A stretch of 64,000 nucleotides of DNA from Micromonospora peucetia (GTDB taxonomy: Bacteria > Actinomycetota > Actinomycetes > Mycobacteriales > Micromonosporaceae), in contig NZ_FMIC01000002.1 of the NCBI RefSeq assembly GCF_900091625.1, positions 6,324,001 to 6,388,000 of the forward strand, written 5' to 3'. Both the position numbers and the translations under genes were made by a program. How positions within the stretch are numbered: the first letter of the stretch is position 1; the number at the start of each line of letters is the position of its first letter. The notes beneath the pieces are model-generated. The model was not told the DNA's origin. It did not search any database and saw nothing but the letters and a program-made list of their open reading frames with translations. This document shows positions 1-10,300 of the stretch, one piece after another.

Positions 1-1732
1 CCTGCGCCGTCTCGGCGGCGTAGTGGATGTAGCCGTCGGTACCGCGCACGTAGACCCCGATCCGGCCGGTGACCGGGCTCAACAGCGCGCTCGGCACACC
101 CGCAGGAACGACGGCGGAGCCGCCGACCGGCGTCCACGTCCCGGTGAAGGTGCCGTCGACACGACGTTCCGTGGCCACGATCCGGCCTGCGCCGTTGCGG
201 GCGAAGATCCGCAGCCGGTAGCCGGGCAGCAGCACCACGGCCGGGGTCCCGGTGAAGCCGCTGCCGCCGAGGCTCTGCCACGCCTGCAGCGTTCCGCCCG
301 CGTACCGTGCCGCTCGCAACGTCCCGGCGCTGTCCGCGACGACGACCAGGGCGCTCGCGTCGGCCAGCGGCACCGCCACCGGGGTACCGGTCAGGTTGCT
401 GCCGCCGAGCTTGCGCCAGGCCAGCAGGTCCGGGTGCACCGGGTCCTGCCAGCGGGCCCACAGGGCACCGCCCGCGTCCACCGCGAACATTGCCTCACGT
501 TGGTTGGACAGGCGCACGGTGGCGGGTGCGGACGCCATCCGGCCGCCCAGGTCGGCCCAGCCGCTCCAGCCGGGGCTGCCGGCGGCGGACTGGGTACGGG
601 TCCAGACATCGCTGTTGATGTTGCGAGCCGTGATCCGCACCAGGTTCTGCGTGGTCTCGGACAGTGCCGGCACCCCGCTGAACCCCTCGCTGCCAGAGAC
701 CGCGGTGAGCTGCAGCGAGCTGAAGTTGTCCGGATTCATCCGCCCGTGCAGCAGCCGGCCGATGTTGTCGGAGTGGGCGAGCTCGATGTTGTTGGAGGTG
801 GCCTGCGTCACGGCTGCGGGCGCGTGCTGGGCCACCGGTACCGGCGGTCGGGCCGGCACGTGCGACGCGGTGAGCCTGCAGGCGTCGGTGATGGCGACCA
901 CGTTGCTGAAGACGTTCCAACCGCTGCCGACCGTCCGTCGCAGGATCGCCCAGGTGCGGGTGTCCTCGCGGAAGCGGTACTGCGACAGGATCCCGCTGTT
1001 GTCGATGCCGAACAGAGTGTCGCCGCCGGCCGAGAAGATGCCCCTGCTGAAGGCGTTCCAGCCGGTGCCGAGGGCCTCGTGGTACTCGAGCCAACGCTGG
1101 CTGTCCGGCTCGTAGCGGTAGCGGAACAGCCGGCCGTCGGTGGCGTCCCGGGCGTACAGCACACCCGGGCCGGCGGCGACGACAAGGTCGAAACGACCCC
1201 AGCCGGTGTCGAGCAGCCGGCCCGAGAAGAGCCACTTGCCCGCAGCCTCGTCGTACCGGTAGACGCGCAGCCTTCCCTCGCCGTCGACGAGGTAGAAGTC
1301 GCCCCGCTCGTCGACGGTGATCTTGTTCCGGAACCCGGCGGTGGCGTACTGGGTGAAGCTGGTGCTGATCCGCTGACCGCCGACGCCGTTGGTCGTCTCC
1401 CAGCCACTGCTGGTCCAGCGGTAGCGGTACAGGCCGTTGGCGTTGATGCCGTAGAGCCGGCCACCCGGGCCGCCGATGACCCGGCCGAAGGCCTGCCAGC
1501 CCGTACCGCCGGAGACGGGAGCCGACCAGGTGGAGTTCGCGCTGCCGGGCGCGTTGAGGGGGTAGCGATAGATCGTGCCGCCGGCGTCCGCGCCGAAGAC
1601 CGACGTCTGGGCGACGCAGCTCACGGTGTCGGCAGCCCGCGCGGGTGCCGGCTGGGCCATCGCAAGCAGCGTCGCTGCCAGCGCCGCGACCTGCGCGGCG
1701 GCCAGCCGGGCACGCCATCGTGACCGATTCAT
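1..1732 (-). CDS. Secreted tachylectin-like / beta-propeller lectin-like protein (C-terminus outside the window)
   Basis: The frame is open from the ATG at 1732 to the window edge, so about 577 residues are visible and the end is missing. AAAGGA lies about 8 nt before this ATG. The protein starts with a Sec signal peptide (Arg-rich N-terminus, hydrophobic stretch to about residue 33, Ala-rich cleavage site). Residues about 40-290 carry repeated aromatic-rich units of the kind GTGWNAFSR and GRLYGINANGLYRYR, typical of tachylectin-2-type propellers that bind sugars. Residues about 310-577 are a second propeller-like domain that recurs at the C-terminus of the next gene upstream (1889-4267). A terminator precedes the gene, so it probably has its own promoter. 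The role in sugar or surface binding is inferred from the fold; no ligand can be named. Confidence 0.75.
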   Translation of the reverse strand, partial: MNRSRWRARLAAAQVAALAATLLAMAQPAPARAADTVSCVAQTSVFGADAGGTIYRYPLNAPGSANSTWSAPVSGGTGWQAFGRVIGGPGGRLYGINANGLYRYRWTSSGWETTNGVGGQRISTSFTQYATAGFRNKITVDERGDFYLVDGEGRLRVYRYDEAAGKWLFSGRLLDTGWGRFDLVVAAGPGVLYARDATDGRLFRYRYEPDSQRWLEYHEALGTGWNAFSRGIFSAGGDTLFGIDNSGILSQYRFREDTRTWAILRRTVGSGWNVFSNVVAITDACRLTASHVPARPPVPVAQHAPAAVTQATSNNIELAHSDNIGRLLHGRMNPDNFSSLQLTAVSGSEGFSGVPALSETTQNLVRITARNINSDVWTRTQSAAGSPGWSGWADLGGRMASAPATVRLSNQREAMFAVDAGGALWARWQDPVHPDLLAWRKLGGSNLTGTPVAVPLADASALVVVADSAGTLRAARYAGGTLQAWQSLGGSGFTGTPAVVLLPGYRLRIFARNGAGRIVATERRVDGTFTGTWTPVGGSAVVPAGVPSALLSPVTGRIGVYVRGTDGYIHYAAETAQ

Positions 1733-1850
1733 AGCGATCCTTTCGATCATTCCGGCGATGTGGTCACCGCCGGTTCCCCAAGGGAGCGACGATCCGGTCG
1801 ACGGTCAGCTGATCAATGTCGAGCAGTGGCGTTACCGGTGTGTCGGTGTC

Positions 1851-1880
1851 GGGTGGGCGCGGATCTGGCCGCGCCCACCC
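1851..1880 (-). terminator. Hairpin terminator after the 1889-4267 gene
   Basis: A perfect 11-bp stem (1851-1861 with 1870-1880) and an 8-nt loop start 9 nt past the stop codon at 1889. There is no U-tract, as is usual in actinomycetes. It separates the two lectin-like genes. Confidence 0.7.
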
Positions 1881-1888
1881 GGGTGGTG

Positions 1889-4267
1889 TCAGGCCGGTGG
1901 GGCGGGGAGGGTGTGCGCGGCGAAGGCGCCGCGCGCGGCCGAGGTGGGGGCGGCGGCCCCGGTCTGGTCCGCCGCTGCGGTCGAGTTACGGCTGGCCACG
2001 GCGAGGCCCGCCACCGGCTGCCGCTCGTAGATCCGGCTCGCGTTGTTCGCGTTGCGGAACAGGATCAACCACGTCTGCCCCGCACTGTTGGTCACCGGAA
2101 CGATCGTCGGATCCGTCGCCGCCGACTCGAACAGATCCGGAATCGCCGTGGACCATCCGCCGAACACTCCCGAACCCTGTGCCGTCTCCCACGACAGCAT
2201 CACCTCGCCCGACGGGCTACGGGTGACCACCGCCGTACGACCCAGCACCGGATCCAGGACCGCCGCCGGCGCACCCGCCGACACGTACGACCCCAGCGTC
2301 GTCCAGGCCGCCGGGAACGTCCCTGCCGCGTCCTGGTACTTCGTCGCGATCGTCCCGTCGAGGGACTGCACGAACACCCGCATCCGATACCCCGGGGACA
2401 CCACCACCGACGGCAGGCTGGTGCCGGTGCCACCCAGGTTCGTCCAGGCGGACAGGGTGCCCTCGACGTACTCGGCCGTTTCCACCGTGCCGGACGAGGT
2501 ACGAAGGAACAGCCGCACACCGGTGCGGGTCTGCGCCACGACCGGGGTGCCGGCGAAGTTCCGGTCGACCAGAGCCCGCCAGCCCGGGATGGTGCCGGTC
2601 TGCTGGTAGACCCACAGCTTGCCGTCGACGTCCACGGCGAACACGGCCATCGTCCCGGACGGCAGCCGGGTCACCGCCGGAGCCGCGGCCATCGAGCCAC
2701 CGAAGTCCGACCAGGCGGCCCACGTCGCCGAACCCACCGCGGTCTGCGTACGCGCCCACACGTCCGAATCCGAGTAACGGGCCGCCACCTGCACCCGGCC
2801 GTTATCCGACACGCCCAGCGAAGGCCGGCCCGAGAACGCCTCGTTGCCCGACACCACGGTCCACTGCACCGAACCGAAGTTGTCGACATCGGTCTGGTGC
2901 CCGATCAGCACCCGGCCGATGTTGTCCGTGTACGCGTACTCCACCATGCCCAGCGACGCACCCGCCACCGGGCCGGCCTGCACGCCCACCGACGCCGCGT
3001 ACGGCTCCACCGGAGCCACCGGGATCGGGTCGGTGAAGTATCCCTGGATGTCCACGATGAGCCGGGCGGACCCGCCCAGGGTGTTCTTGAGCCGGACGTG
3101 ACCGTTGGTGCCGGGCCGAACGATCACCAGGCCGGCCGCGGTGATCGGCCTGCGTGCGTGCACCTGACCGACGTTGGGCTCGACGCCACCGGTCGGCCAC
3201 ACCCTGACGCCGCCGGTGGCGGACGGGTCGGCGACGGTCACGTTGAGTACCACGCCGGCCACCCCGCGGGTCGGCATGCCGAGCTTGCCGGTCACCTGCA
3301 CGTCGACCACGCCGCCGTTGGCGATCAGGCTTCCGCTGTCGTAGAGCCGGGTCGCCGCGAGGTGCCGGAAACCGGCCCCGCTGCCGGTGGTGCCGGTGAG
3401 GTATCCGTACGGGGCGACGATCAGGTCGATGGCGCCACCACTCCTGTTGGTGAACGTGACCTGGCCGGCCGAGGAGAGCGGCAGCGACACCGTGTGCGAG
3501 TGGTGCCCGCTCTCCTCGAAGTTCAGCGCCGAGTGCGCCGGCGCGGCGCCGCCGCCCGGCATCACCCCGAGCCAGCCCTGCGCGGTCACGTCGACAGCGA
3601 CCACGTTGGCCAGCACGGCGGTCGCGGTCGCCGGGATCACGCCGCCGGTCATCGTCACCGTACGGGTGCCGAACGCGGGGATCTTCGCCTTGGTCGTCCC
3701 CAGGCCGAGCTGGGTGTCGATCAGCTTGTTCTGCGACACCGGAACGAAGCCACCGCCGCTGCCCGGGCTGGAGCGGAAGTAGCCCTGCGCGGTGACGATG
3801 ACGTGGGTGCTGCCGAACTCGTTGCGCACGGCGATCCGGCCGTTGCCGCCCGGGCGGACGACCATGGTGTTGGAAACCTGCTCACCCTGGGAGGGGTTGA
3901 GCATCGAGACCCCGTTCGGGGTGGTGCCGTCGGGATACGCCAGCAGAACGGTGGCGGCGGACCCGTCCACGGGCACCAGCCGGACGAGGACCCCGCTGAC
4001 CCCGGAGGAGGGGATGCCGCCGACGCCCAGGACCGGGAACGTCACCACGCCGCCGGCCCCGACCACGCCGGTGCGCCCGCCGGTGCCGGTACGGGTGTCG
4101 AGCAGCGCGGCGCCGCTGGGCAGAGGCACGTAGTCGCCGCCCAGCCCGGCCGCGTCCGCGGCGACCGGCGACGGGCGCGAGACGGCCACACCCAACGCCG
4201 CCACCAACAGCACCAGCACCGTCAGCAGCCGGACCGGCCGCCGTCTGTATGTGCCTTCGGTCAACAC
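1889..4267 (-). CDS. Secreted surface protein with N-terminal beta repeats and C-terminal lectin-like propeller
   Basis: I chose the GTG at 4267 because AAAAGGG stands 6 nt before it; the frame stays open for 26 more codons upstream. This gives 792 residues. A signal peptide (hydrophobic residues about 12-30) is followed by three beta-rich units of about 110-130 residues, each beginning near a LLDTR or LYDSG motif and ending in QGYF or PYGYL, a repeat known from actinobacterial exported proteins. From about residue 450 the protein is a propeller-like domain with motifs such as NIGRVLIG and SDVWARTQT. The same motifs occur in the neighbouring gene at 1-1732 (NIGRLLHG, SDVWTRTQS). It starts 57 nt after the RHS stop codon, so it may be co-transcribed with RHS. 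Ligand and role are unknown; adhesion or glycan binding is inference. Confidence 0.8.
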   Translation of the reverse strand: MLTEGTYRRRPVRLLTVLVLLVAALGVAVSRPSPVAADAAGLGGDYVPLPSGAALLDTRTGTGGRTGVVGAGGVVTFPVLGVGGIPSSGVSGVLVRLVPVDGSAATVLLAYPDGTTPNGVSMLNPSQGEQVSNTMVVRPGGNGRIAVRNEFGSTHVIVTAQGYFRSSPGSGGGFVPVSQNKLIDTQLGLGTTKAKIPAFGTRTVTMTGGVIPATATAVLANVVAVDVTAQGWLGVMPGGGAAPAHSALNFEESGHHSHTVSLPLSSAGQVTFTNRSGGAIDLIVAPYGYLTGTTGSGAGFRHLAATRLYDSGSLIANGGVVDVQVTGKLGMPTRGVAGVVLNVTVADPSATGGVRVWPTGGVEPNVGQVHARRPITAAGLVIVRPGTNGHVRLKNTLGGSARLIVDIQGYFTDPIPVAPVEPYAASVGVQAGPVAGASLGMVEYAYTDNIGRVLIGHQTDVDNFGSVQWTVVSGNEAFSGRPSLGVSDNGRVQVAARYSDSDVWARTQTAVGSATWAAWSDFGGSMAAAPAVTRLPSGTMAVFAVDVDGKLWVYQQTGTIPGWRALVDRNFAGTPVVAQTRTGVRLFLRTSSGTVETAEYVEGTLSAWTNLGGTGTSLPSVVVSPGYRMRVFVQSLDGTIATKYQDAAGTFPAAWTTLGSYVSAGAPAAVLDPVLGRTAVVTRSPSGEVMLSWETAQGSGVFGGWSTAIPDLFESAATDPTIVPVTNSAGQTWLILFRNANNASRIYERQPVAGLAVASRNSTAAADQTGAAAPTSAARGAFAAHTLPAPPA

Positions 4268-4323
4268 GTCATTTCCCTTTTCGTCATGGCATGTAGGTGA
4301 TTGGTACGTATGGCGCCGGGGCC

Positions 4324-7300
4324 TCAGAAGCCGGGCGGGAGCCACAGATCGGCAGCGGTCTCGAGAAGGTTCTCGGCCTCACCGAGGACGCTGTTGGGTA
4401 GGTCCGCCCGACTCTTCCGCTCCTCGAACACCTTCTTCAGGTCCTCCATGCGGTCGTCACCGCGGTGATAGCCGGCGCCGTTGGGACCTCGCCCCACCTC
4501 GGGGAGGTTGTTGTCCAGCTTCGAGTCGCCGCAGTTGCACCTGCCCGGGGGCCGGGTGCCGGTTGTCGATTCGGGCAGGATGGAGGGACCGTGGACCGGG
4601 CATCCGGCGTCGGTGTTGTGCACCAGCAGGTCCAGCGCGCCGGCGAGCACGTAGAACGTGTGCGTCGTGTCGACGGTGAGGTTGTAGACCCGCTTCCGCT
4701 CGGTCCGTTCGCGGGTGGCCAGCACGGTCCCGGTGCCCCCGGCGGAGGTCCGCAACTCCTCGCCGGCGGCCAGGTCGCCGGCTTCGACCCAGGTGTTCCG
4801 CTCGGTCGACCAGAACGGGTGACCCTCGGTGGCGGTGACCGTGGCGGTCGCCGAACCGCGCACACCGTCGGTGTCCACCTCGACCTCGACCAGTTCCTTG
4901 CGCCCCTCGCCGACGATGACGGCGGTGACCGCGAAGGCGCCGGCGCGACCGGTGGTGGGATCGGTGGAGAGCACCTTCTCCCCCACGTCGACCTTGCTGA
5001 TCGGCTTGGTCGAGCCGTCCGCCATGCGGACCAGCGTGTCGCCGGTGAAACTGTTGCCGGTGGCGCAGGAGGCGACGTCGGCGGCGTCGTCCACCCGCCG
5101 CGTGGTCGGCAGCCGTGTTCCGCCGCGGAGGGCGCCGGCGACCTCGTCGCCGTGCTGGGCGACCAGTCGCGCCGCGCGCGCCGCGCGCACCGCGCCGCCG
5201 CCGACGCCACCGAGGGCGAAGCCGGCGACGGTCGCCGCGGTCCAGGCACACGCCTCGAGGTCACCCTTGGTCACGCAGTCGACCAGGTCGGTGACACCGA
5301 CGGCGTCGGCGACGACGTTCAGTGCGTCTTGCACGTACGGCGCCGCAGCCTCGGCGAAGTCCACCACCGCCTCGGTCGCCGTGGAGACCGCCTCGACGAC
5401 CGTGCCGGCCGCCTCGACGGCCGCCTGATAGATGATCTCGGCCGCCTGGACCGTGTCGGCCACCACGTCCCGCACGGTGGCCACCACTGCGGCCGGAATG
5501 TGTACCGCGACCGACACCACCGTCCTGATGGTCGACACGACCGGCTTCAGCACGGCGGCCAGGGTCGGAATCGGGTTGTACCGCACCACCTGCTCGATGA
5601 CCTCACGCGCCCGCTGGGTGATCCGCTGCTGTGCCACACGGAACGCCGCCTGCGCCTGCTCGGCTTTCTTTCTCGCCCAAGTCGCCGCCGCCGCGACGCC
5701 GCCCTTCACCGTCTTGATCACACGGGAGACCTTGCTGGCGATCCAGACGGTCGTGGTTCTGATCTTCTTGCTGATCCAGTTCACCGCCGTTCGGGCCTTG
5801 TTGTAGAGCCACCTGGCGCCGTTGGAGATCGTGACGGCCGCGCTCCGGATCACCGAGCCGACCCAGCTGGTCACTGACCTGATGCCGGACACGACGGCGG
5901 AGGCCCCCGTCCGCACCACGGACCAGGCCCTGGAGCCCAGACGCTTCGCCCCGGACCAGACCGTGGAGGCCACCTTCTTGACCTTGTTGACCACGGATTT
6001 GCACCAGCTGCACGAGGGCCAGTACCCGTCCGGGTCGATGTGTGCCAGCGGGTCGCCCGCCGCGTAGGTGTACCGGTTGGCCAGGATCGCGTCGCCGGTG
6101 CTGTAGTTGACCGGGTCGCGGGAGACGAACGCGCCGGTGCCGGGCTCGTACCAACGCGCGCCCATGTCGACCTGACCGGTGGTCGGGTCCGTCCAGTCAC
6201 CCTGGAAGCCCAGGTCACCCGGGTCGCCCTCGGTGGCGACGACCTTGCCGAACGGGTCGTAGGCCTTCGAGTCGGCCAGCTTGCCCAGCGTGCTGTCGGC
6301 GGGGTCGATGCCGGCCACCACGTCGCCGTGCCCGTCGGTGAGCGCCAGCAACTGCTCGGTGCCCTGGCCGACACCGAGGACCTCACCGGTCGGCCCCCGC
6401 GAGTAGCGGCCAGCGCCGTCGGTGACGACGTCGTCCGTCATGCCCGCGTAACCGAACGAGGAGCCGCCACGGGCCGCCACCCGGTTCAGCGCGTCGTACG
6501 CGTACGTCACGCTGCCGGCGGCGGTGAGCCGGTCGAACGCGTCGAAGGCGTACTTCTCGGTCAGTCCGGAGCTGGTCCGCGAGGCGAGCGTGCCCCGCGC
6601 GGTGTAGGTGTAGGTGTAGTCCGAATCGGACAGCAGGCGGTTGCGCTCGTCGTAGCTGGCCGTCTTCGCGCCGGCCCGGATCCGGTTGCCGGAGGCGTCC
6701 CAGGCGTACGCGACGGTGCCCTGCGGGCCGGTCCACGAGGTCAGCCGCCCGGCCAGGTCGTAGGCGTAGGTGTTCTTGCCCGCCCCGGCCGTTCCGGTCG
6801 TTGTCTTGCCGACCAGCTTGTCGTCGACGTCGTAGGCGTAGCTGACCGAGCTGACCGACTGCCCGGCCTGGTTGCGGGTGACGTCGGTGGTGACCCGCGC
6901 CAGGTTATCGTAGGTGAAGGCGCGGGTGCGGCCGGAGCCGTAGTCGATGCTGGTCGGCTGCCCGGCGGCGTCGTAGGTGTAACGCTGGGTGACACCGGTG
7001 ACACCGTCGCGGGCCGCGGTCAGTCGCTGCTTCGTGTAGGTGTAGGCGGAGGTTCCGGAGCCGTCGATCCGGCTGACCAGCTGGCTGTCGGCGTCGTAGC
7101 TGAAGCTGGCGGTGCCGGCCCGGCCGGCGGAGCCGAGCAGGTTCCCCCGGTCGTCCCAGCTGTACGTGTCGGTGCCGACCAGCGCGGTGGCCCGGACCAG
7201 CCGGCCGGCCAGGTCGTAACCGAGGGCACGCTCCGGGGTGCCGGCACCGGTGCCGGTCTCGCTGGTCAGCCGGCCCGCCGTGTCGTAGCTGCGGATCCGG

Positions 7301-10300
7301 GTCACCGCGCCGGGCGAGGTGAGCCTGGTCGGCTGCCCGGCGATGTTGTACGCCACCGTCCAGGTGCGGTCGGTCGCGTTGGGGTGGGCGGTGGTCGCCG
7401 GCTCGATCTGCGACTCCAACAGCCCCCAGCTGTTGTACGTGGAGATGGTGCGGTTGCCCCGCCCGTCGGTGTAGCGGGTGGGGTTGCCGGCCACGTCGTA
7501 GCCGAAGCTGGTGCTGATCGAGGTGCTGGCGGTGGCCGGCTCCACCTGCCGGGCCAGGCGCCCGAGCGCGTCGTACTCGTAGCTGGTGGTCGCGCCAGCG
7601 GGGCTGACCGCCGAGGTCAGGTTGCCGGCGGCGTCATAGCCGTAGGTCTGGCTGCGCAGGAGCGAACCGTCCGGCGCCACGTCCGACTCGGCGATGATCG
7701 ACCCGAGCTGGTCGTAGTCGATCCGCTCGGTACGGCCCAGCCCGTCGCTCACGCGCACCTGCCGGCCGGCGTAGTCGTAGCCGTAGCTGGTGGCCACCCC
7801 GGCGGGATCGACCACCCGGGTGAGCTGACCGAGCGCGTCGTACACGTTGGAGGTGGTGGCGCCGCTGGGTGACACGACCGACGTGACGTTGCCACCGTCG
7901 TCGTAGCGGTAGTTCGTGGTGAGCGCGCGGGCGGTCGGGTACCGCTCCAGCACCGTCGCGGTCACCTGCCGGTCGAGGTCGTCGTAGGTGGCCTCCGACC
8001 GGTTGCCGGTGGGACCGGTCATCGACAGCAACTGACCGGTACGGGTGTAGGTGTACCGGGTCACCGCCCGGTCCGTGGCTCCGCTCGGCGCGTCCCGGCT
8101 GACCAGCCGCCCCAACTGGTCGTACTGGTAGCGGGTGGCGCTGCCCCGGGCGTCGACGGTCTCGACGACGTTGCCGGCGGCGTCGTAGCGGGCCGTCGTG
8201 GTGGGCTTCAACGGGCTCAACCCGGCGGGTGGCGAGTACGTCGGGGCGGTCCTGCCGACCGGGCGGCCCACTCGGTTGTAGGCGAAGCTGGTGACGTTGC
8301 CCCGGGCGTCGGCCGTGTGCGCGGTCTCGTCGAAGGTGTTGTAGCCGGTGACGGTGGTCGGCGTGACGTTGCTCGGCGTGCCGCCGTTCTCCTCGGCGGC
8401 GACCGACGGGGCGGTCACCCTGATCCGGCGGCCCAGCTCGTCGTGGTCATAGCGGATCGTCCGCCCGAGCGGGTCGGTGGCGGCGGTCAGCATTCCACGC
8501 TGGTCGTAGGTGCTGGTGGTGACCCGGTTGACCGTGCCGGCGACGGCCGTCTGACGGATCGGGTTGCCGCTGTCGTCGTAGGCGTAGTCGACCTGCTCCG
8601 GGGTGGTGGAGAGGGTCCACGGCACGTTGGACCCCCGGCCGGTGTGTGTCACCCGGGTGACGTTGCCCATCGCGTCGTACGTGTACGACGTGGTCAGCGC
8701 GGCGCCGCCGGGGTTGACCACGATGCTGGCGACGGCGCTGGTCCTGGTGTACGTCTGCTGGGTGACCGAGGTGCCGTTGGCCGCGACCTGCCGGGTGCGG
8801 TTGCCCGCGCCGTCGTATGTGTTCTCCTCCACCACGTAGTCACGCGTACCGCCGTCGGGTTTGCGGAAGTTCTTCAGTACGAGGCGGTGCAACTGGTCGT
8901 CGCCGTAGTACTGGTATTCCAGCCGCCGACCCATCGCGTCGGTGTCGCTGGCCATCCGGCCGGCGTGGTCGTACGCGTAGGTGTGCAGCACCAGGTAGTC
9001 GCCGGTGGTGGGGCCCTCGTCGCCGGCGTACGCCCGCAACCGGACCTCGGCCAGCGCGTTGCGCGCGGTGTAGGCGTAGTCGTACCGGTTACCGTTCGCG
9101 TCCACGACGGAGGTCTCGTTGCCGAACCGGTCGTAGTTCTTGACGGTCTCGTTGCCCTCCGCGTCCGTGATCCTGGTCGGCCGGTTGGACTGGTCGTACT
9201 CCCAGGTGCTGGTGCGGGTCGGATCGTCGCCGCGCACGTCGTCGACCTCGACGCGGGACACGTTGCCGTCCACGTCGTAGGTGGTCCCGGAGCGCTTCTG
9301 GTGCGCCTGGCCGGTGACGGCGTCGGTGGTGGCCGGCTCGGTGGTGCCGACCACCCGCGACAGCGCGTCGTAGGTGTGGCTGGTGACCACGCCCGCCGGG
9401 TAGGCGTCGGAGGTCTCCGTGGCGGTGAGCATCCGGCCGAGCGCGTCGTAGGTGTGGGTGGTGACCAACCCGGACGGCTTCGTGACCCGGTAGAGGTCGC
9501 CGTTCTGGTAGTAGGCGTAGCGGGTGATCTTGGCCCGCGCGTCGGTCGTGGTCAGCAGCAGCCCGGCCGGCACGGTGCCACCGCCGTACGCCGCCTCGCC
9601 ACCGGTGGTCCAGGTGTGCCTGACGGTGCTGCCGTCCGGGTTGACCTGGGTCGCCAGCTCCCCGAACGAGGTGTGGGTGTAGCTGGTCCGGTAGGTGCTG
9701 TCGGTGGCGCTGGCCGAACGCCCGTCCCGCGACTCGGTCGGCAGGTCGTTACGCGGGTCGAACTGGTCGGTCACCGTCGCCGGATAGGTCGTGTAGGTGG
9801 TGTGGCAGACGCCGGCGGTGCGGCAGGTCTGCTTGGAGATGACGTTGCCGCGCTTGTCGTGGCCCATCCGCACGGCGTCGCCGTTCTCGTTCGTGACCAC
9901 GGTCTGGTTGCCGCGGTCGTCGTACTCGAACGTGCGGATCGCCATCCCGTCCAGCGGGTGCCGCACGAACACCGGTCCGCCCGCGTCACCCGGGATGACG
10001 GTGCAGAAGGACGGGTCGCCCGGGTCGGGGGTGGAGCACACCTCGGTCGGTGGCGGTGGTGGTGGCGGGGTGGGCGAGCCGGGCCGGTCCTCCTCGCGTG
10101 TTTCCAGCCCGAGTGGGGTGCCGGAGCGCAGCAACTGGCCGCTGATCGCGTCGTACTCGTACAGGTGCGGCCGGTTGCCCGGGTCCAGCACCTGCACGCT
10201 GCGGCGCAGGTCGGTGTCGCCGCCGTACACCAGGGGCGCGCCGATGTTCCACGCGCCGCCGTGCCGGTCGGTGTGCTTCGTGACCCGGCCGGTCGCGGTG

